A stretch of DNA of 64,000 bases from Codonopsis lanceolata (Eukaryota; Streptophyta; Magnoliopsida; Asterales; Campanulaceae), in contig CM028378.1 of NCBI GenBank assembly GCA_013146195.2, forward strand, positions 84,502,295-84,566,294, written 5' to 3'. This document shows, piece by piece, positions 1 through 11,969 of this stretch. The notes beneath the pieces are model-generated. The model was not told the origin of the DNA. It did no database searches and saw only the letters and a program-made list of their open reading frames with translations. Within the stretch, counting starts at the first letter, position 1. Each line of letters begins with the position of its first letter. The position numbers were made by a program, and so were the translations under genes.

Positions 1-389
1 GTCTGATTAAATGATTTCTTGGTATCTTGCATCATTAATTACTTCTACGAATGACGATGAATTAATCATGAACCGATTTAAACAAATGAAACCTTGAAGA
101 ATACCATGAAAAATAATTTTATTCTTACTGAAAGCTAGGTCATGTAAGAAAAACTTTGTTTTTCTAGATAGCAGTTATTAAGCTTATAATCATTTATCAT
201 TTCATTGTTTTGCTATTATATTTCTATCATCATCTAGACCCTGGACAAAAATCCTATGTCTAGCACTTGGAGAGAAAGAGAGTAAAACTTGTTGAAAGTC
301 GATACAAAAGTTACTAGAGGTTGTTGATCCAAAATGCTTCAAAAACAGTAATTTTTAAGTGTTACTTGGGAAATCGTACATGGTACACT
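1..389. other. Non-coding AT-rich sequence, nothing identified
   Basis: I see no open frame of useful length, no RNA gene and no recognisable transposon end here. Confidence 0.5.
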
Positions 390-566
390 TGTTAGTCCCA
401 AAGGACACAATACTATGTTAGAAAGCGGGGGGTGAATAGCCTACTTATACTTAAAAACTTTTTAGAAGATTTCCTTTAGTGTAAATACTAACAGCTATAA
501 GCAGAGTTGTAGCATAGAAAATAACACATGAAGTACAAACTAAGTCTACTGGTAAGCACTACCAGT

Positions 567-1491
567 CAGGGCCGGCCTAAGGGCAAAGCTTGGTAAACTA
601 GGGCTTTAGGCCTCATTAAATAGAAGGCCTCAATTTTTTTTACTATTAGTACTACTCTTAGATTAATAGATCCTAAGCAGCTAATTAGCTAAACTAAATA
701 ACAATTATTCAATTAACAGTTATCTACTTAAGGAGATAATTTTTGCTAAAGAAATTGCGATAGAAATGAATATAGAACCTAAGTTTTGTGAAAAACGTAC
801 TATTCGTAGAAAAAAGCAATTTGATGAAAATATTAACAATGAAGTAGTAAGATCTTCCAAAGAATCATTTAAAGTTGATTATTTCTTGTACATACTAGAT
901 AAAACAATCTCTTCATTTCAAGGTAGATTTGAACACTTTAAAATGTATCAAGATATTTTTGATTTTTTATTTAGCATTGAGAAATTAAGGTCATTGAATA
1001 ATGAAAATTTAAAAGAAATTTGTCTTAACCTTGAAAATTCATTAAAACATAATGACAGCTCTGATATTGAGAGATTAAATCTATTTATAAAACTAAATTT
1101 TTTAGGAGAAATCATACAAGTGAAAAATGATACACCAAAGGACATACTTAATTATATATTAAGGGTTGAATCTTTTCCAAGTGCGGAGATCGCTCATAGA
1201 ATAATGCTAACAATTCCCGTAACTGTTGCTTCAGTAGAAAGAAGTTTTTCTAAGTTAAAATTAATAAAATCTTATCTAAGATCAACAATGTTTCAACAAA
1301 GATTAACTGGACTAACTTTAACTGAAATCGATTACAATAATTTAATTAATAAATGATTTTGCATCTCAAAAGGCACGAAAGATAAACTTCAAATAAAAAT
1401 ATAATAATTTTAATAATAAATTATTATTTACTTTTAAAAGGTTTCATTCCATAGTTCGCTTTAGGCCTCCATAATGGTTGGATCGGCCCTG
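567..1491 (+). mobile_element. hAT-superfamily DNA transposon, 925 bp, internally deleted
   Basis: The left end reads CAGGGCCGGCC and the right end is its near inverse, GGATCGGCCCTG. The 8-bp sequence CTACCAGT lies immediately outside both ends (559-566 and 1492-1499), which is the TSD length expected of hAT elements. The interior keeps one open frame of 196 codons matching the C-terminal part of a hAT transposase. An autonomous hAT is several kb, so this copy is a deletion derivative and presumably depends on transposase from elsewhere. Both the TSD and the inverted ends are read directly from the sequence. Confidence 0.9.
766..1356 (+). pseudogene. hAT transposase C-terminal fragment (dimerisation domain)
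   Basis: This 196-residue open frame ends with the hAT family C-terminal dimerisation region. Around residues 140-190 it has the run PVTVASVERSFSKLKLIKSY followed by LRSTMFQQRLTGLTLTEID, typical of plant transposases whose full forms begin with a TTF-type zinc finger. The BED or TTF zinc finger and the catalytic acidic core are absent, so it cannot catalyse transposition alone. The frame is uninterrupted, but the methionine at 766 is probably an internal codon of the parent gene. In full transposases this domain mediates dimerisation. I cannot tell whether a product is made here. Confidence 0.8.
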
Positions 1492-1534
1492 CTACCAGTA
1501 GACTTGATAACTCTTCTAAGTTTAATGCTACAGG

Positions 1535-2760
1535 TGTTAGTCCCAAAGGGCACAATAATAAGTTAGAAGGGAGGGTTGAATAGCTTATTAGACACTTAAA
1601 TTTTTTTGTATAAATTCCTAAAAACAAGCACTTGCAATCTATTGAAAAGATTGAAATAGCGGAAGTCTTGTAAGGAAGACAGTTCAAGTCTGCCGGTGAA
1701 GCACTACCGGTAGACTTTGCTGATTACTCAAGTCAGCAGTTTGAAGTGATAAGTAAAGGGATATGAAACAGTAAAACAGTAAGCAACAGTAATGAAAGAA
1801 CACAAGTATTTTGAGATGATTCACACTATAAAGAGTGCTATGTCCACCACCAAGGCAGTCAACCTTGGATTTAAATGTGCACTATGTTTTCCACTAGTTC
1901 TATTACAAAGAATTCCAATGGATCGTGTACAAAATATTTGACTTGTGTTTGGGGTTTGGGAATTGAATATCTGGACAAACAGAATATTCAATAGTGCAGA
2001 AGAATAGAATAAGGAACAACAATAAGAAGCAAAAGATAAAGTGTTGATACAGATCTTCTTGTTGTTGTTGAGGACTTCGTTGATCAGTTTATGATGTCTT
2101 GAATGCACTGAGTATATAAGACTTTATGTTGTTGGAGAGATTCATAACATTATTTTCTTCAGTCTTAAATGGTAGTATTTATAGCCGAGGCATTCTTGAG
2201 ACCGTTGGAGAAGACGAAGAGTAACAACTCTATTAGGTTGAATGCATTAAATGCATGGAACTGACTTTGTAGATTTTGTCTTCACCGATATCGAAAGTGG
2301 AATGGTGAAGAGTTGTTTGCAGAAGAATCGGGTAAGCAATTAGAGTTACTGCACCTGCAATAGTTGGTACATCGTAAGTGTCGGGCCTCTTTCACCCGCT
2401 CATCACTTTTCAGGGGGTGAAAGTCTTCATGCTTTTCGGAAAGCTGAAAGCCGACGCACGTGTTCCGAGAAGTCAAGTGCTGATGGAGGATTGGTTTAAA
2501 TTAAATTCAAACTGATAAAGGCTAAATTTAATTAATCCACTAAAAGCTTGATGACTAGACACGTCATGTTTGAACAGGTGCATACAAGGTATGCTGCTGG
2601 ATGCTGTATGAAGTCTTCCGGTGAAGCCTTCAGGTGAAGTCTTCCGCTGAACCTGTGAAGCCTATAAAACTATTCTAAGACAAAGTTCTATACACAATTG
2701 CTACGCTAATTGATACGCAACCCAATTAGCCACTAAGTATAGAACCTAATGTAATGAATA
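1535..2760 (+). repeat. Dispersed repeat family A, copy 2
   Basis: This non-coding copy shares ordered blocks with 4153-5135. Shared blocks include GTCAACCTTGGATTT, CTTCTTGTTGTTGTTGAGG, AATGCACTGAG, GCATTAAATGCA and the tail block ACGCTAAT...AATTAGCCACT. The order of blocks is the same but identity is modest, so the copies are old. Short open frames inside are not conserved between copies. The TG start and the length suggest a non-autonomous LTR-type element, but I did not find a primer-binding site or an internal gene. Confidence 0.6.
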
Positions 2761-5135
2761 GACAGATGTAAATCAAGATACATATGAGAAACAACAACAT
2801 GTATAAGATTGGTAGAGATAAATAGATAATAAAGAAATCAAGCAAATTTAACGTAATCAAGGATTTTGAGATGATTCCAACACCAAAGCGGTTGATTGAT
2901 GTATTTTATACGTCGATTTTATATGCTTCTATGACTTAAAGTATGCTATTTCACGAGGCTTTTGGCTACTGATATATGCTTTCAGTGAGTTTTGTAAGTT
3001 TCAAGGTTTTTAGTAAAAATATGCAAAACTCCAGGGTTTTATATGCAAATTCCAAGAAGGGTCTAAGATGAAAAATGAAGAAGAAACGAAGGAAGTCCAA
3101 GTTGGAGACCTTGCGGTCACAAGGTGTTTCGCACCTTGCCCCGCAAGGTGGACAAGAAGAAGAAACCAAGGGCCCTAATCGAGACCTCATGACGCAAGGT
3201 ACCCCAGACCTTACGACCGCAAGGTGGTCAGAATGCGAGAAGTTCGTATTTTCACAAATGATTCGATTGGATTACAACTCCCTGGTATAAATAGAGAACG
3301 GATGCCAAAGCCTAGGATATAGAAAAACGGTTGGAAACAGTTTTGTATAGATTTTAGATAGTTTTTAGGTTGTATAACATAGTTAGATTGTGTAATTACA
3401 AGTATTGAAGATCAAGATCGTGTTTCCGTTCATCTCCATGTGATGTTCATTGTCTATGATGAACTAAATCATCCATAATCTAGGAGGTGGAAGGTAACTT
3501 GTATCGAATTTATGTTTTAATTCATATTTATGTTCATTCAATTCTTGTTGATTGTGATGTTTATCAATCCCTTTATTATTTCGCTTTGAACAAATGAATG
3601 TAATCGCAAATAATAAATGCCTAAAGGTGCGGATAACCGCATGACCAATGTGCATATGTCGCATAATCGCTCACCATCACAATAAATTGGACCTATCGAT
3701 GCACGAGTGATAAGTTAGGACCGTGTTCATACATGATCTAGGTGACGTATAGATTATGTGTTCTTGTGCTTAGGATATAGAATGGATGAATGTTGCGGGG
3801 ATGGAGGCTGAACCAATAGTTCAATATACTATATCTATCTTTAGTGAACGAACCCAAGAAATTGAATAATAGTTACTGTGAATTAAGCATAAAGGAGATA
3901 CAAGTGAAACCTGAATCCTAGATTGCCACCTACCATAAGATCTTCATAACCTGTAATTACTGCTAATTAGTTAAACATCTAAATATTAATAGTAGTTTAG
4001 AATCAAATAATTATAAAAAACCCCCCTTTAGATTAATAATTTGCTATCAATAAATTGCACTATTCGTGATCTTTTGTCTCTGTGGGTTCGACCCTTGCTT
4101 CCAATACTATTCTATAATAGTCTTGTCCACTTGCAAGGAAAAAATTAAAATAAGACATCGATCAACGGTCAACCTTGGATTTGGTGTTTGGTGGTTGAGT
4201 AAATATCTTATGAACAAAATATTCACTTGAGCTAAAGAACAGTTAATGTAGCAACAGTTAAGAAGGTAATATATGAGAATGATTGTGCAACCTTCTTGTT
4301 GTTGTTGAGGCCTTTGTTGATCTGTTGAGGATCTCTTAAATGCACTGAGAGTGAGAACTTGTAAGTTGTTGAGTAGTTTCATAGCATTAAGTTCTCCACT
4401 GTTCTCAAACCCTGTATCATTTCGGGCACATCTCGCGATTTTCCTGGTAGTAGCAATGAGGGACCGGAACTACTACCCCAGGATTCAACCTGGTTAAAAA
4501 AAAATTTATATGAAAGAATCCTTGAGATCGTTATGGAAGAAGACGAGCTCAACAACTATGGTAGGTTAGATGCATTAAATGCAAAGAGCTGCTGCTTTGA
4601 ATTTATTTCATATAGGTCTAATCGAGTAGCGTAGACGTGGAGCAGTACTGAAGATAGTGGAAGAAGTCGAAACCACTCGACATGCAAAACTTCGCACAAT
4701 TTCCTCAAAGGATGATGGGTTAGAGTGTCGCCCACTGCCTCACCTGCTTCACAATCATCAAAGAGGAAAGTCTTCTACTTTTTCCATAAAGCACGTAAGA
4801 GAAGCTTTCTCAAGAAGTCAACTTGGATGATATATTTCAAACATATATTCTAAAATAAATATCCGAAATAATAATCTTTTGAATAAGCCGAGCTAGACAT
4901 CTTGATATCTTTTAAACTTTAGATAAAAAGTTAAGTAGTTTAAGTCATAATGGAAAAGTGTGATGGTGAAGCGTTGAAGCTTTCAAGTGTGCCGGGTGAT
5001 TCTTGTTTGAAAACTCAAGTCGGACTTCACTGCTCTAAAAGCTAAATCCTAAGCTAAGTTGCCACGCTAATCGTGCACGCAGCTCAATTAGCCACTTAGG
5101 CAAATAACTAAAAGATCAATGATTGATCGTAAGCA
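2761..5135 (+). repeat. Dispersed repeat family A, copy 3 (split by an LTR-like insertion)
   Basis: The left part, about 2761-2902, matches copy 2 around 1740-1850 (the shared block is TTTTGAGATGATTC). The right part, about 4153-5135, matches 1857-2760 in order. The two halves are separated by the LTR-like sequence described next. No coding potential is visible. Confidence 0.5.
2903..4152 (+). mobile_element. Probable solo LTR inserted in repeat A
   Basis: About 1.25 kb of sequence interrupts repeat copy 3. It starts with TG and ends with CA, and holds a TATA-like box (TATAAATAGAGAAC, about 3286) followed by a leader-like region. A GC-richer stretch at 3105-3230 repeats the word CGCAAGGT. 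Near the 3' end is GTGGGTTCGACCC, a phrase common in plant Ty3/gypsy-type LTRs. I found no exact 5-bp TSD at these borders, so they are approximate and the superfamily is inferred. Confidence 0.45.
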
Positions 5136-5722
5136 AATCAAATTACAAGTAGAAATAATGACACCCCTATAAACCGAGAGTGTTTGATGCGCCTATATGT
5201 CTTAGACCAAGGCGTGCGCCTCTCTGTGAGAGAGGAAAAGGTCATGAAATGATAAGTAAAAGTGGTAGAGTCTGTCACTCCTAGATCTAATCGGTGCCCC
5301 ACTAAATTTATGAGACTCATTCAAGAGTTGCATTCTCAATTATTCCCAAGCCCTATCTTTAGTGTCAAGCCTTGGCAACCGTCAATGCATTTAGTTTTGA
5401 ATCAGACTCACAACTTTCATAATCATGACCACCACACTCCCCGTGACTAATTTCCTTCAATTCCTCTTGCTAGAACAAACATGGAATTCATCGAAATCAC
5501 ACAAACAATAATGGGTCCTCCATCACTTTACAATTCCACTGCAGCTTGCTATTTAATACTCATTTAGGAGTATATTTCTTCTAATATACTTCCCCTTAAA
5601 TACAACTTTCATTGAATATGTATTCAGTCTTAGCATATCGCATTAGACTTCTCACTTCCTATAATGTTTCAAAATCAGAAAGTCAACAAAAGATTAGGCT
5701 CCAACAACTCAAGGCTTACACA
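5136..5722. other. Non-coding spacer, nothing identified
   Basis: Short open frames on both strands overlap one another and show no recognisable domain. No transposon termini were found. Confidence 0.4.
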
Positions 5723-5906
5723 TCTAGAGGCTTGAAATATTTTATCTCACCCCTATCACACTCTCTGTCCTATTGAATCTTAGCCATACACGTGTACATT
5801 TTAAAGAAAGGCCGAGTAAAATAACAAGGACACGTGTACGACTAAAATTCAATGAGACACGGAATATGACAGGGTGGAATAAAAGATTTGAATCCCACCT
5901 CTAGAG
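5723..5906. repeat. Imperfect 184-bp palindrome, MITE-like
   Basis: The left arm runs from TCTAGAGG through CCATACACGTGTAC. The right arm is its inverted, diverged copy, running from GTACGACT back to CCTCTAGA. Both arms carry ACACGTGTAC near the centre. Arms of about 75 bp around a short spacer suggest a foldback MITE. I could not define a TSD. Confidence 0.55.
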
Positions 5907-7199
5907 GAGTGCAACATTGACCAAAATATTCGTGAAACAATGTAGTAGCACGCATTTCTCATTTCTTTCAATTGGTAGAAATTACAGCCGCACTGCTACA
6001 AATCTTTAAGATTTCTTAATGATTAGAAAATTTGGACAAATTGATCATAATCATCGGCATATACGAACACACAAACAACCCCTCCCCTAAACCAACCAAT
6101 AAAAGGACCCAACTATAACATAAACAAATCTAAATACAGTTTTTGTATACAGTATTCATGTAAATGACAAAAGCCCGTATGCACAACATGCAAAGCTGTA
6201 ATGTTGCACTTACCTTATTTTAGTTGACATACTCCAAAACCATCTAAACTAGAGAAGAAGGTAAAAAATAATATAAAAAGGAGATTAATTTATGTATTTA
6301 TTCATTTTGAAAAAGGAGGGGGGCTAAGATCCTGGCAATATATGGTATGGGTAAAGCTTCAATATACTTAGGACTAAAGGAATGCTACAATCTGAGCCTT
6401 TTTCTCTTTTAACAAATGAATTTTGTGCCAAATTTATGAAGCACCAAACTAATATGAGAGCAATGATCGACCATTTCAAAATGTAATCAACGAAGACATG
6501 ACCAAACACAACAACAAACACTTAACAATGAAAGACAAACGCTTCCCTACCCGTCAAAAAGGCAAGAATATTGAAACAAATCCAATCACAATTTAGTTTT
6601 ATATATTTTCCAAGGCCCAAATGAAAAAAAAACATATAGTACTATAAATGTTTGAAGAAGCCTCGTTGAATCAATGATTGCAATGATTGCAGCTGGGAAC
6701 CCATTTTTGTGATACAATCTAACTTCAGGCTTCCTGCATATCTGGAACTTGATTTCTCAAGGAGCATATATTTATGTATGTGGTGATGACAAAGGCATGG
6801 CCAACGATGTGTACTGAACTCTTCACGCCATTTTGATAGAAAATTATATGGCATAATATTATCAACTTTGATCATAATAACAAGCAAATTAGAAAATCAA
6901 GGACCAAAATTCAAAATTGAAAATGTAAATAATCAAATAAACAAAGAAGATAAAAACAAATCCATCAACACCCTAAACTCAAACGAAATGCAGATCTATT
7001 GAAATTGAGAAATGTAAAACGAGATAGCCCTAGAGAGATGGGATAAATGAATTTACTGTTTGAGATGCTGGAATAATCATTATGCTCCGTCTCTTTAATG
7101 CGGCTTTGAGAGGGAGGAAGGGATAGGGTTTCCGAAAGATGGAGAGTGAATGGAGACGATCGAGTTTTTTTTCCCGAAAGTTTAGAATTGGTTTTGTAA
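5907..7199. other. Spacer; possible minus-strand transcript leader near 6965-7135
   Basis: No protein gene is recognisable. Read on the minus strand, 7135 down to 6965 is pyrimidine-rich and resembles a plant 5' leader (it includes AAACCCTATCCC and AGGGCTATCTCG). Minus-strand frames further down (6887-6642) show no known domain. A non-coding or decayed transcription unit is possible, but this is inference. Confidence 0.25.
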
Positions 7200-7345
7200 T
7201 ATTTTATTTTTAACATGGAATTGATATCATGGAATTGGGGGTATTCCAATTATATCCCCGATTTTAGTATCCAAACAACATAATTGAAATTCTATGCTCT
7301 AATTCCAATTCAAATTCCAAGTCATGAAAATGGTGTAGTCAAACA
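7200..7345. repeat. MITE-like inverted GGAATTG/CCAATTCC sequence
   Basis: Copies of GGAATTG on the left and of CAATTCCAA on the right form a loose inverted repeat, a pattern common in small plant DNA transposons. Borders and TSD are unclear. Confidence 0.3.
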
Positions 7346-7734
7346 CTCCCTTATTAAAAATTATATGCGCATGAATTTTTTTTATTTGCATGAGACACAT
7401 GTTACATATTCATGTGTTATTATAACCATGTATGCTTAATAAATTTATTGTGGTGTTTTTGACTTGGGTAGACACATTTCAGAAAACATATTATCGTTTG
7501 GACATCTAAACAAGTGTCGTATAGACACTTGTTAACAATGCTCTATTTAACAAAATAACAAATAGGACATATTTCACGTTGATGCCCACCACGACAATAA
7601 GAATAATGGAGAAATTTGTGTCGATCCTTGTGATGATGTCATAACCTCTCTAGTCCACTTTCTTTTATTCAACCGGTAAAGTACACTTTGGGGTAAAATG
7701 TCGAAGATACCTTTAATGAAGAAAAGGCGCGCTA

Positions 7735-8215
7735 CCAAAGCCCTGCCCAAATTTGAGCATCATAATTCAAAAATTGGGCATCACAATGCCTAATTGAAGT
7801 TTGTCCAACTTTGAGCATCACAATGCAAAATCCTCCCTCAATTTTGGGCATCACAATGCAAAAATTGGGCATCGAAAAAGGAGAAGGAGAGCATCGAAAT
7901 GCAAAAATTGGGCATCGAAGAAGGAGAAGGAAGATTAGGGCTTACTTTCTTGAAGACTCTCTCTTCCCAACATATAAAGATTTTCAGTTAGAGAATAAAG
8001 GGTAAAAATGATTCAAAGGCCTTCTATTCCAACTCACACAATCCTACTTCTAGGAAAAGAGAAGAAAAATGAAAATCTCAATCATCCACTCCAAAGGCTC
8101 ACATTGCGTATTCGATTGGAACTTACGATGCAAGCGTTAGAACTTACAATGCCTTAATTACAAAGGCCATCGAACTTACGATGCCTAAATTGCGAGCATC
8201 GAAATGTGACATAAT
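7735..8215. repeat. Irregular repeats of GGGCATC / CACAATGCAAAA
   Basis: The phrase TTGGGCATCACAATGC and variants recur about six times between 7735 and 7920. Variants on CTTACGATGC recur at 8120-8185. Spacing is irregular. No protein repeat follows from it, because the unit length changes frame. Confidence 0.55.
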
Positions 8216-8586
8216 ACGGAAAGTACCTTCGCATATTTGAAGTCATTGGAGGAGTATGAGTGAAGGGAAGTCCTGTATAATCCTTATATTTTAAATGAAT
8301 AGTAGAAATAGTCTTGTGCCTAACAATTGGTGGACAAAGGAGTAGTAGACTGAATTGTGTACTCTTTGACTTTATGGTTGACGCTCGCTTTATGCCAATC
8401 GATGGAAAAGGGGATGTAATCTTGACTTTTGTTTGACGATCTAAGTTTTGGTACTCTTCGTGAAACCATTCTTTTGTGACCTTTCCTTTCGCACACCCTT
8501 TCAACTTCAAGATCTTATTTCTTTCCGACACTTGCCAACACGCCTACGCCCCATGCCCCCTGCATCTAGAGGACGCTCGCATCGAG

Positions 8587-8607
8587 AGAGAGAGAGAGAG
8601 AGAGAGA
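8587..8607. repeat. (GA)n microsatellite
   Basis: An uninterrupted run of about ten GA dinucleotides. Confidence 0.9.
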
Positions 8608-8609
8608 TA

Positions 8610-9464
8610 GGCACAAAGAGAGTGAGTCAGAGAAAGATCGTACAATTAAGAAGGAGTGAGATGATGAGGCTCAATCGGATATGAAGAAGAAAACGAGCAA
8701 TATTGGGAAAACATTATAAAATTTGACTTATGCGATTGGAAAAAAAAAAGAGAGAATATTTGAGCGGTTATAATTTCATAAAAGGAGACTGGCCCGCAAT
8801 TAATCAGAAGAATAAATGCAATTTGGGTTTGATCACCATAATGAGTATGGACCAATGGATAGAGACCTGATTAATACATACCAACCCTTCCAATTGTATA
8901 GTGAAAACAATCTAAACATCTGTACTATCGTGAGAAATTGCATCAATTTGTGAATGATTCATCGGTTTTTAAACTACTGCTCAATAAGCATATGAGGCTA
9001 GACAATACATGTTTATCTTAGGTAGTGTTTTGTAACAATTATATTTCATTATTTTATTTCACATGTTTATGTTTCAATTATGATATTAATCATGAAAGAA
9101 GCAAAAATATGTTTGATTAATTATTTCTATTTGTGTAAGGAATGAGAAACAAAAATATGTTTTATAACTTTTTCAAATGGGTTACGTTGGGTTGGCACGA
9201 ACCAATATCTGTTGCAACTAATTTAATTAACGGGTTAGTTCAAATATGAGTCTAGGTCAAAGTCATTTCTGCTCGTTCTAATTAAAAAACAAAAAACAAA
9301 AGTTTGCCCTCAAATTATATTGAAGTTTATACTTAAAACTAAATTTCTACAATTCAAACAACCTTTTTAGACTAGTGGTAGCTATTGTTACCCTGTCATG
9401 AATGGTTTATGTCCAAATCTAATCAACAACAAAGTTATATAATTATTTATATTTTTTAAAATAA
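8610..9464. other. Non-coding spacer, nothing identified
   Basis: AT-rich sequence with short unrelated open frames. No domain, RNA gene or transposon end was recognised. Confidence 0.4.
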
Positions 9465-9466
9465 TA

Positions 9467-9632
9467 CTCCTTCCGTTCTGGGCAAAAAGTCCCTGTTTGA
9501 AAGTCATTTAAAAAAAATTAGTTGCTCATTTGTAATAAAATGACACTTTAATGCCTTAATTTTTTAAAGTGGACTCTTTTAGTGAACCATCTCAAAATGG
9601 AATAGTGGACTCTTTGCCCCAAACGGAGGGAG
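9467..9632. mobile_element. Stowaway-type MITE (Tc1/mariner), 166 bp
   Basis: The left end is CTCCTTCCGTTCTGGGCAAA. The right end, read inverted, is CTCCCTCCGTTTGGGGCAAA. A TA dinucleotide flanks both sides (9465-9466 and 9633-9634), the TSD expected of mariner-type elements. The interior is AT-rich and non-coding. Confidence 0.9.
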
Positions 9633-9639
9633 TAACATA

Positions 9640-9905
9640 TTGGAGGTTGCAATCATTGGACGTTGGGTTGTGGTGATCAGAGTATGGCCGACGGTGGTTA
9701 CAGTCGGAGGTCATCGACTATCACAGTGGCGACCGAGGTTATGAACGACAACGGTTGTTGAAGGTTATCATCGGTGGTGGTAAACAATTATTGTTCACCG
9801 GCGGTGGTTCCAGTAGTCTTTGATGGCATTGGAAACTTGGTGGTGGTTACCAGAATTAGTGTTTTAGTAGCTGGTGATGAATAGGTCAGATAGTGGTCGG
9901 ACGTT
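9640..9905. repeat. GGTGGT-rich low-complexity stretch
   Basis: GGTGGT, CGGTGG and GTGGTTAC recur through about 260 bp, making this stretch clearly more GC-rich than its surroundings. All frames are broken by stops. It may be a decayed minisatellite or the remains of a glycine-rich coding region. Confidence 0.4.
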
Positions 9906-10489
9906 GTTCAAAATTTTAAAAATTAGTAGGTAATTGTACAATTATTGAGTTAAACCCATCTTAACTACTATATTTAAAGGATTAATACAAGTTAGTCGGT
10001 AATGAGTAAATGTTGACAGGCCTAACAAGAACCATTTTAGAGAAATTGTTGGTCAGTACCTTTTCCCAAATATTTATTCGTTCCATTCCCTTGTTTATTT
10101 TTCAACTGCTAAAGTCCATTCTCGAAATATTGTTCATATAATGCCCAATTCGTATAATGTTGTAAATTTCTTCTTCTTCTTCTTCTCCTTTTTATTCTTC
10201 TCCATCGTCATTGAATTCGCCTACCCAAAAAAGCAAAAAAAGTATGAAGAGGAGAGAAAAAGTGGGGAGTTGGGTGGTGAAAAAGAATGGTGGTTTATAC
10301 ATAATTATGTTTTCATCACCCTAACTTCTCACTTTTTTTACTTATTCATCTTATGTCGTTGTTGTTCTCCTTCTTCTTCATTGTGTTTGTGTGTATGACT
10401 CAAAATATATGTATTTGGGTGTTTTTTGTTTATATGCATTTAAATTGTTTGATGAAATACTTGTTTTTTTTTTGTGTTGGACACCATTT

Positions 10490-10865
10490 TTGAATTTGGA
10501 TGCATAAATTTTGGCTTACAATGCATCATTTGTTAATTGTGATGCATTGGTTTGGATTTGAGATGCATGAAAGAAGCATCAATTTTGAATTATTTGTTGT
10601 TTGTGTACATTTAGAAAGGTACATGAAGATCTGGTTTCATTATGATTTGCGTGGTGCACGAATTGATTTGGTAGTTTAAATTGATGCATCGGTGCATAAA
10701 TTAGATTTACTCGTTGCATCGCTGTGCACAAATTAGATTTGGTAGTTTAAATTGATGCATCGCGATGCATTAGTTGATGTCGTCCGATGCAAAATTAGAT
10801 TACAAAATTAAAATTGATGTATCATAGTGTATTAATTGATGCAACACGATGCACACCGAGTAAGT
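10490..10865. repeat. GATGCATC-rich irregular repeat
   Basis: The self-complementary words ATGCAT and GATGCATC and the phrase TTTGGTAGTTTAAATTGATG recur about a dozen times. The two largest units, near 10665 and 10735, share GGTAGTTTAAATTGATGCAT. No reading frame is conserved. Confidence 0.6.
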
Positions 10866-11900
10866 GATCCGTAGTGCACCTTGTTCTCATTAAGGGGTTT
10901 ATAGTCTTTTCGCCATAAAAAATGACTTTTTCCGTTAAAAAACATAGGGGATTGTTGTGATTGAAAACTTTTTAAAGTGGACCAGCTCGGATTTACCCCT
11001 AATACTTCCATGATAAACAATTTATTTTATTTCTAGATTTTGGTTTCTCTTAAATAAAAATGGTTGTCAAGCACATTTATGTTTCTATTTTGGCAAAAAT
11101 ATGAAAAACCCCTTGAAGTATCCACCCAATCCCAGTCCCCCCTAACATACAACGTGTGCCTATTTGGTACCTAATGTAGTAATGTTGCCATTTGTCCCAT
11201 AATATCTCGGCCGTTAATAAGGAGGCGTTAAATGACACGTGAGCCAACATGTGTGGGTAGTTTTTGCCATTTCCACTGCTGGCCGTTGAAAGAAATCGAG
11301 ATCAAAATTTGGGGGTCTTTCATAAGTTAAAAAAAGCCCTAAATTTCTTATATACGATTGTTGTGAGGATTGAAGGCACGGATTGAAGGCAGCTATGAGT
11401 AAGAAGGAAAAATCGAAATGTTAGACTATAGTCGAAGATGAAGATCCATTCGTTTTGCATGGTAAGTTTTCTATTGTTCGTTTTTATAAATATTTGCATA
11501 TGTGTTTGTGTTTTGTTCGTATATACGTTATCAACTATGAAAATTTTGACTTTTTGTTCAATTTCTTATGTATGACTGTGAATTTGAGCTTTTCTTGTCC
11601 ATCCCCATCTAAGTTTTGTTATCTTTTAACTGTAATATGTGAACTTTTTATAGAAACTTCGGTCTTTGTACTTCTTGTTTGCATGTCAAAATGGGGACAA
11701 TGTAGGACATAGTTCTCTGTTTTCTTTATATTTTATGCATGAGTTTTTGAGTTTATACATGACTTTACCGAGTAGGTATAATTATTTGATGTGTGTGCAA
11801 CATAATGGGGACAATTAGTTAATATTCCGAGTAAATAGTCCTCTCGTCCATGTTTGCATTATAATGGCCCCATGTCCCATGTTTGGCATTATAATAAATT
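10866..11900. other. Spacer leading into the MULE gene
   Basis: This stretch contains a short direct repeat of GATTGAAGGCA near 11370-11395. No coding feature can be supported. The part around 11100-11330 resembles sequence upstream of Mutator-like transposase genes, but I could not pair it with an inverted copy. Confidence 0.3.
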
Positions 11901-11969
11901 TACATGCCTAAGCCTTTTTTTAATGTATTCTTTTTACCCTTGTGTGCTTCTTCCCATATGCAGACTAGT

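Larger units (their letters stand above)
390..1532 (+). repeat. Dispersed repeat family A, copy 1 (split by a hAT element)
   Basis: The copy opens with TGTTAGTCCCAAAGG and a following GGGGGGTGAATAGC block. The same two blocks recur at 1535 in copy 2. The sequence CTACCAGT at 559-566 has been duplicated by the hAT insertion at 567-1491. The remainder of the copy, 1500-1532, runs directly into copy 2, so copies 1 and 2 are in tandem. The TG start suggests an LTR-derived, non-coding repeat. No coding capacity is visible apart from the inserted element. Confidence 0.6.

Noticed and set aside
4084..4096. GGTTCGACCC resembling the internal B box of a tRNA gene or SINE
   Set aside because: No A box at the right distance and no cloverleaf could be formed. 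The phrase is common in plant LTRs.
8154..8531. 125-codon minus-strand open frame
   Set aside because: No domain, no codon pattern and no neighbouring gene structure. It overlaps open frames on the other strand.
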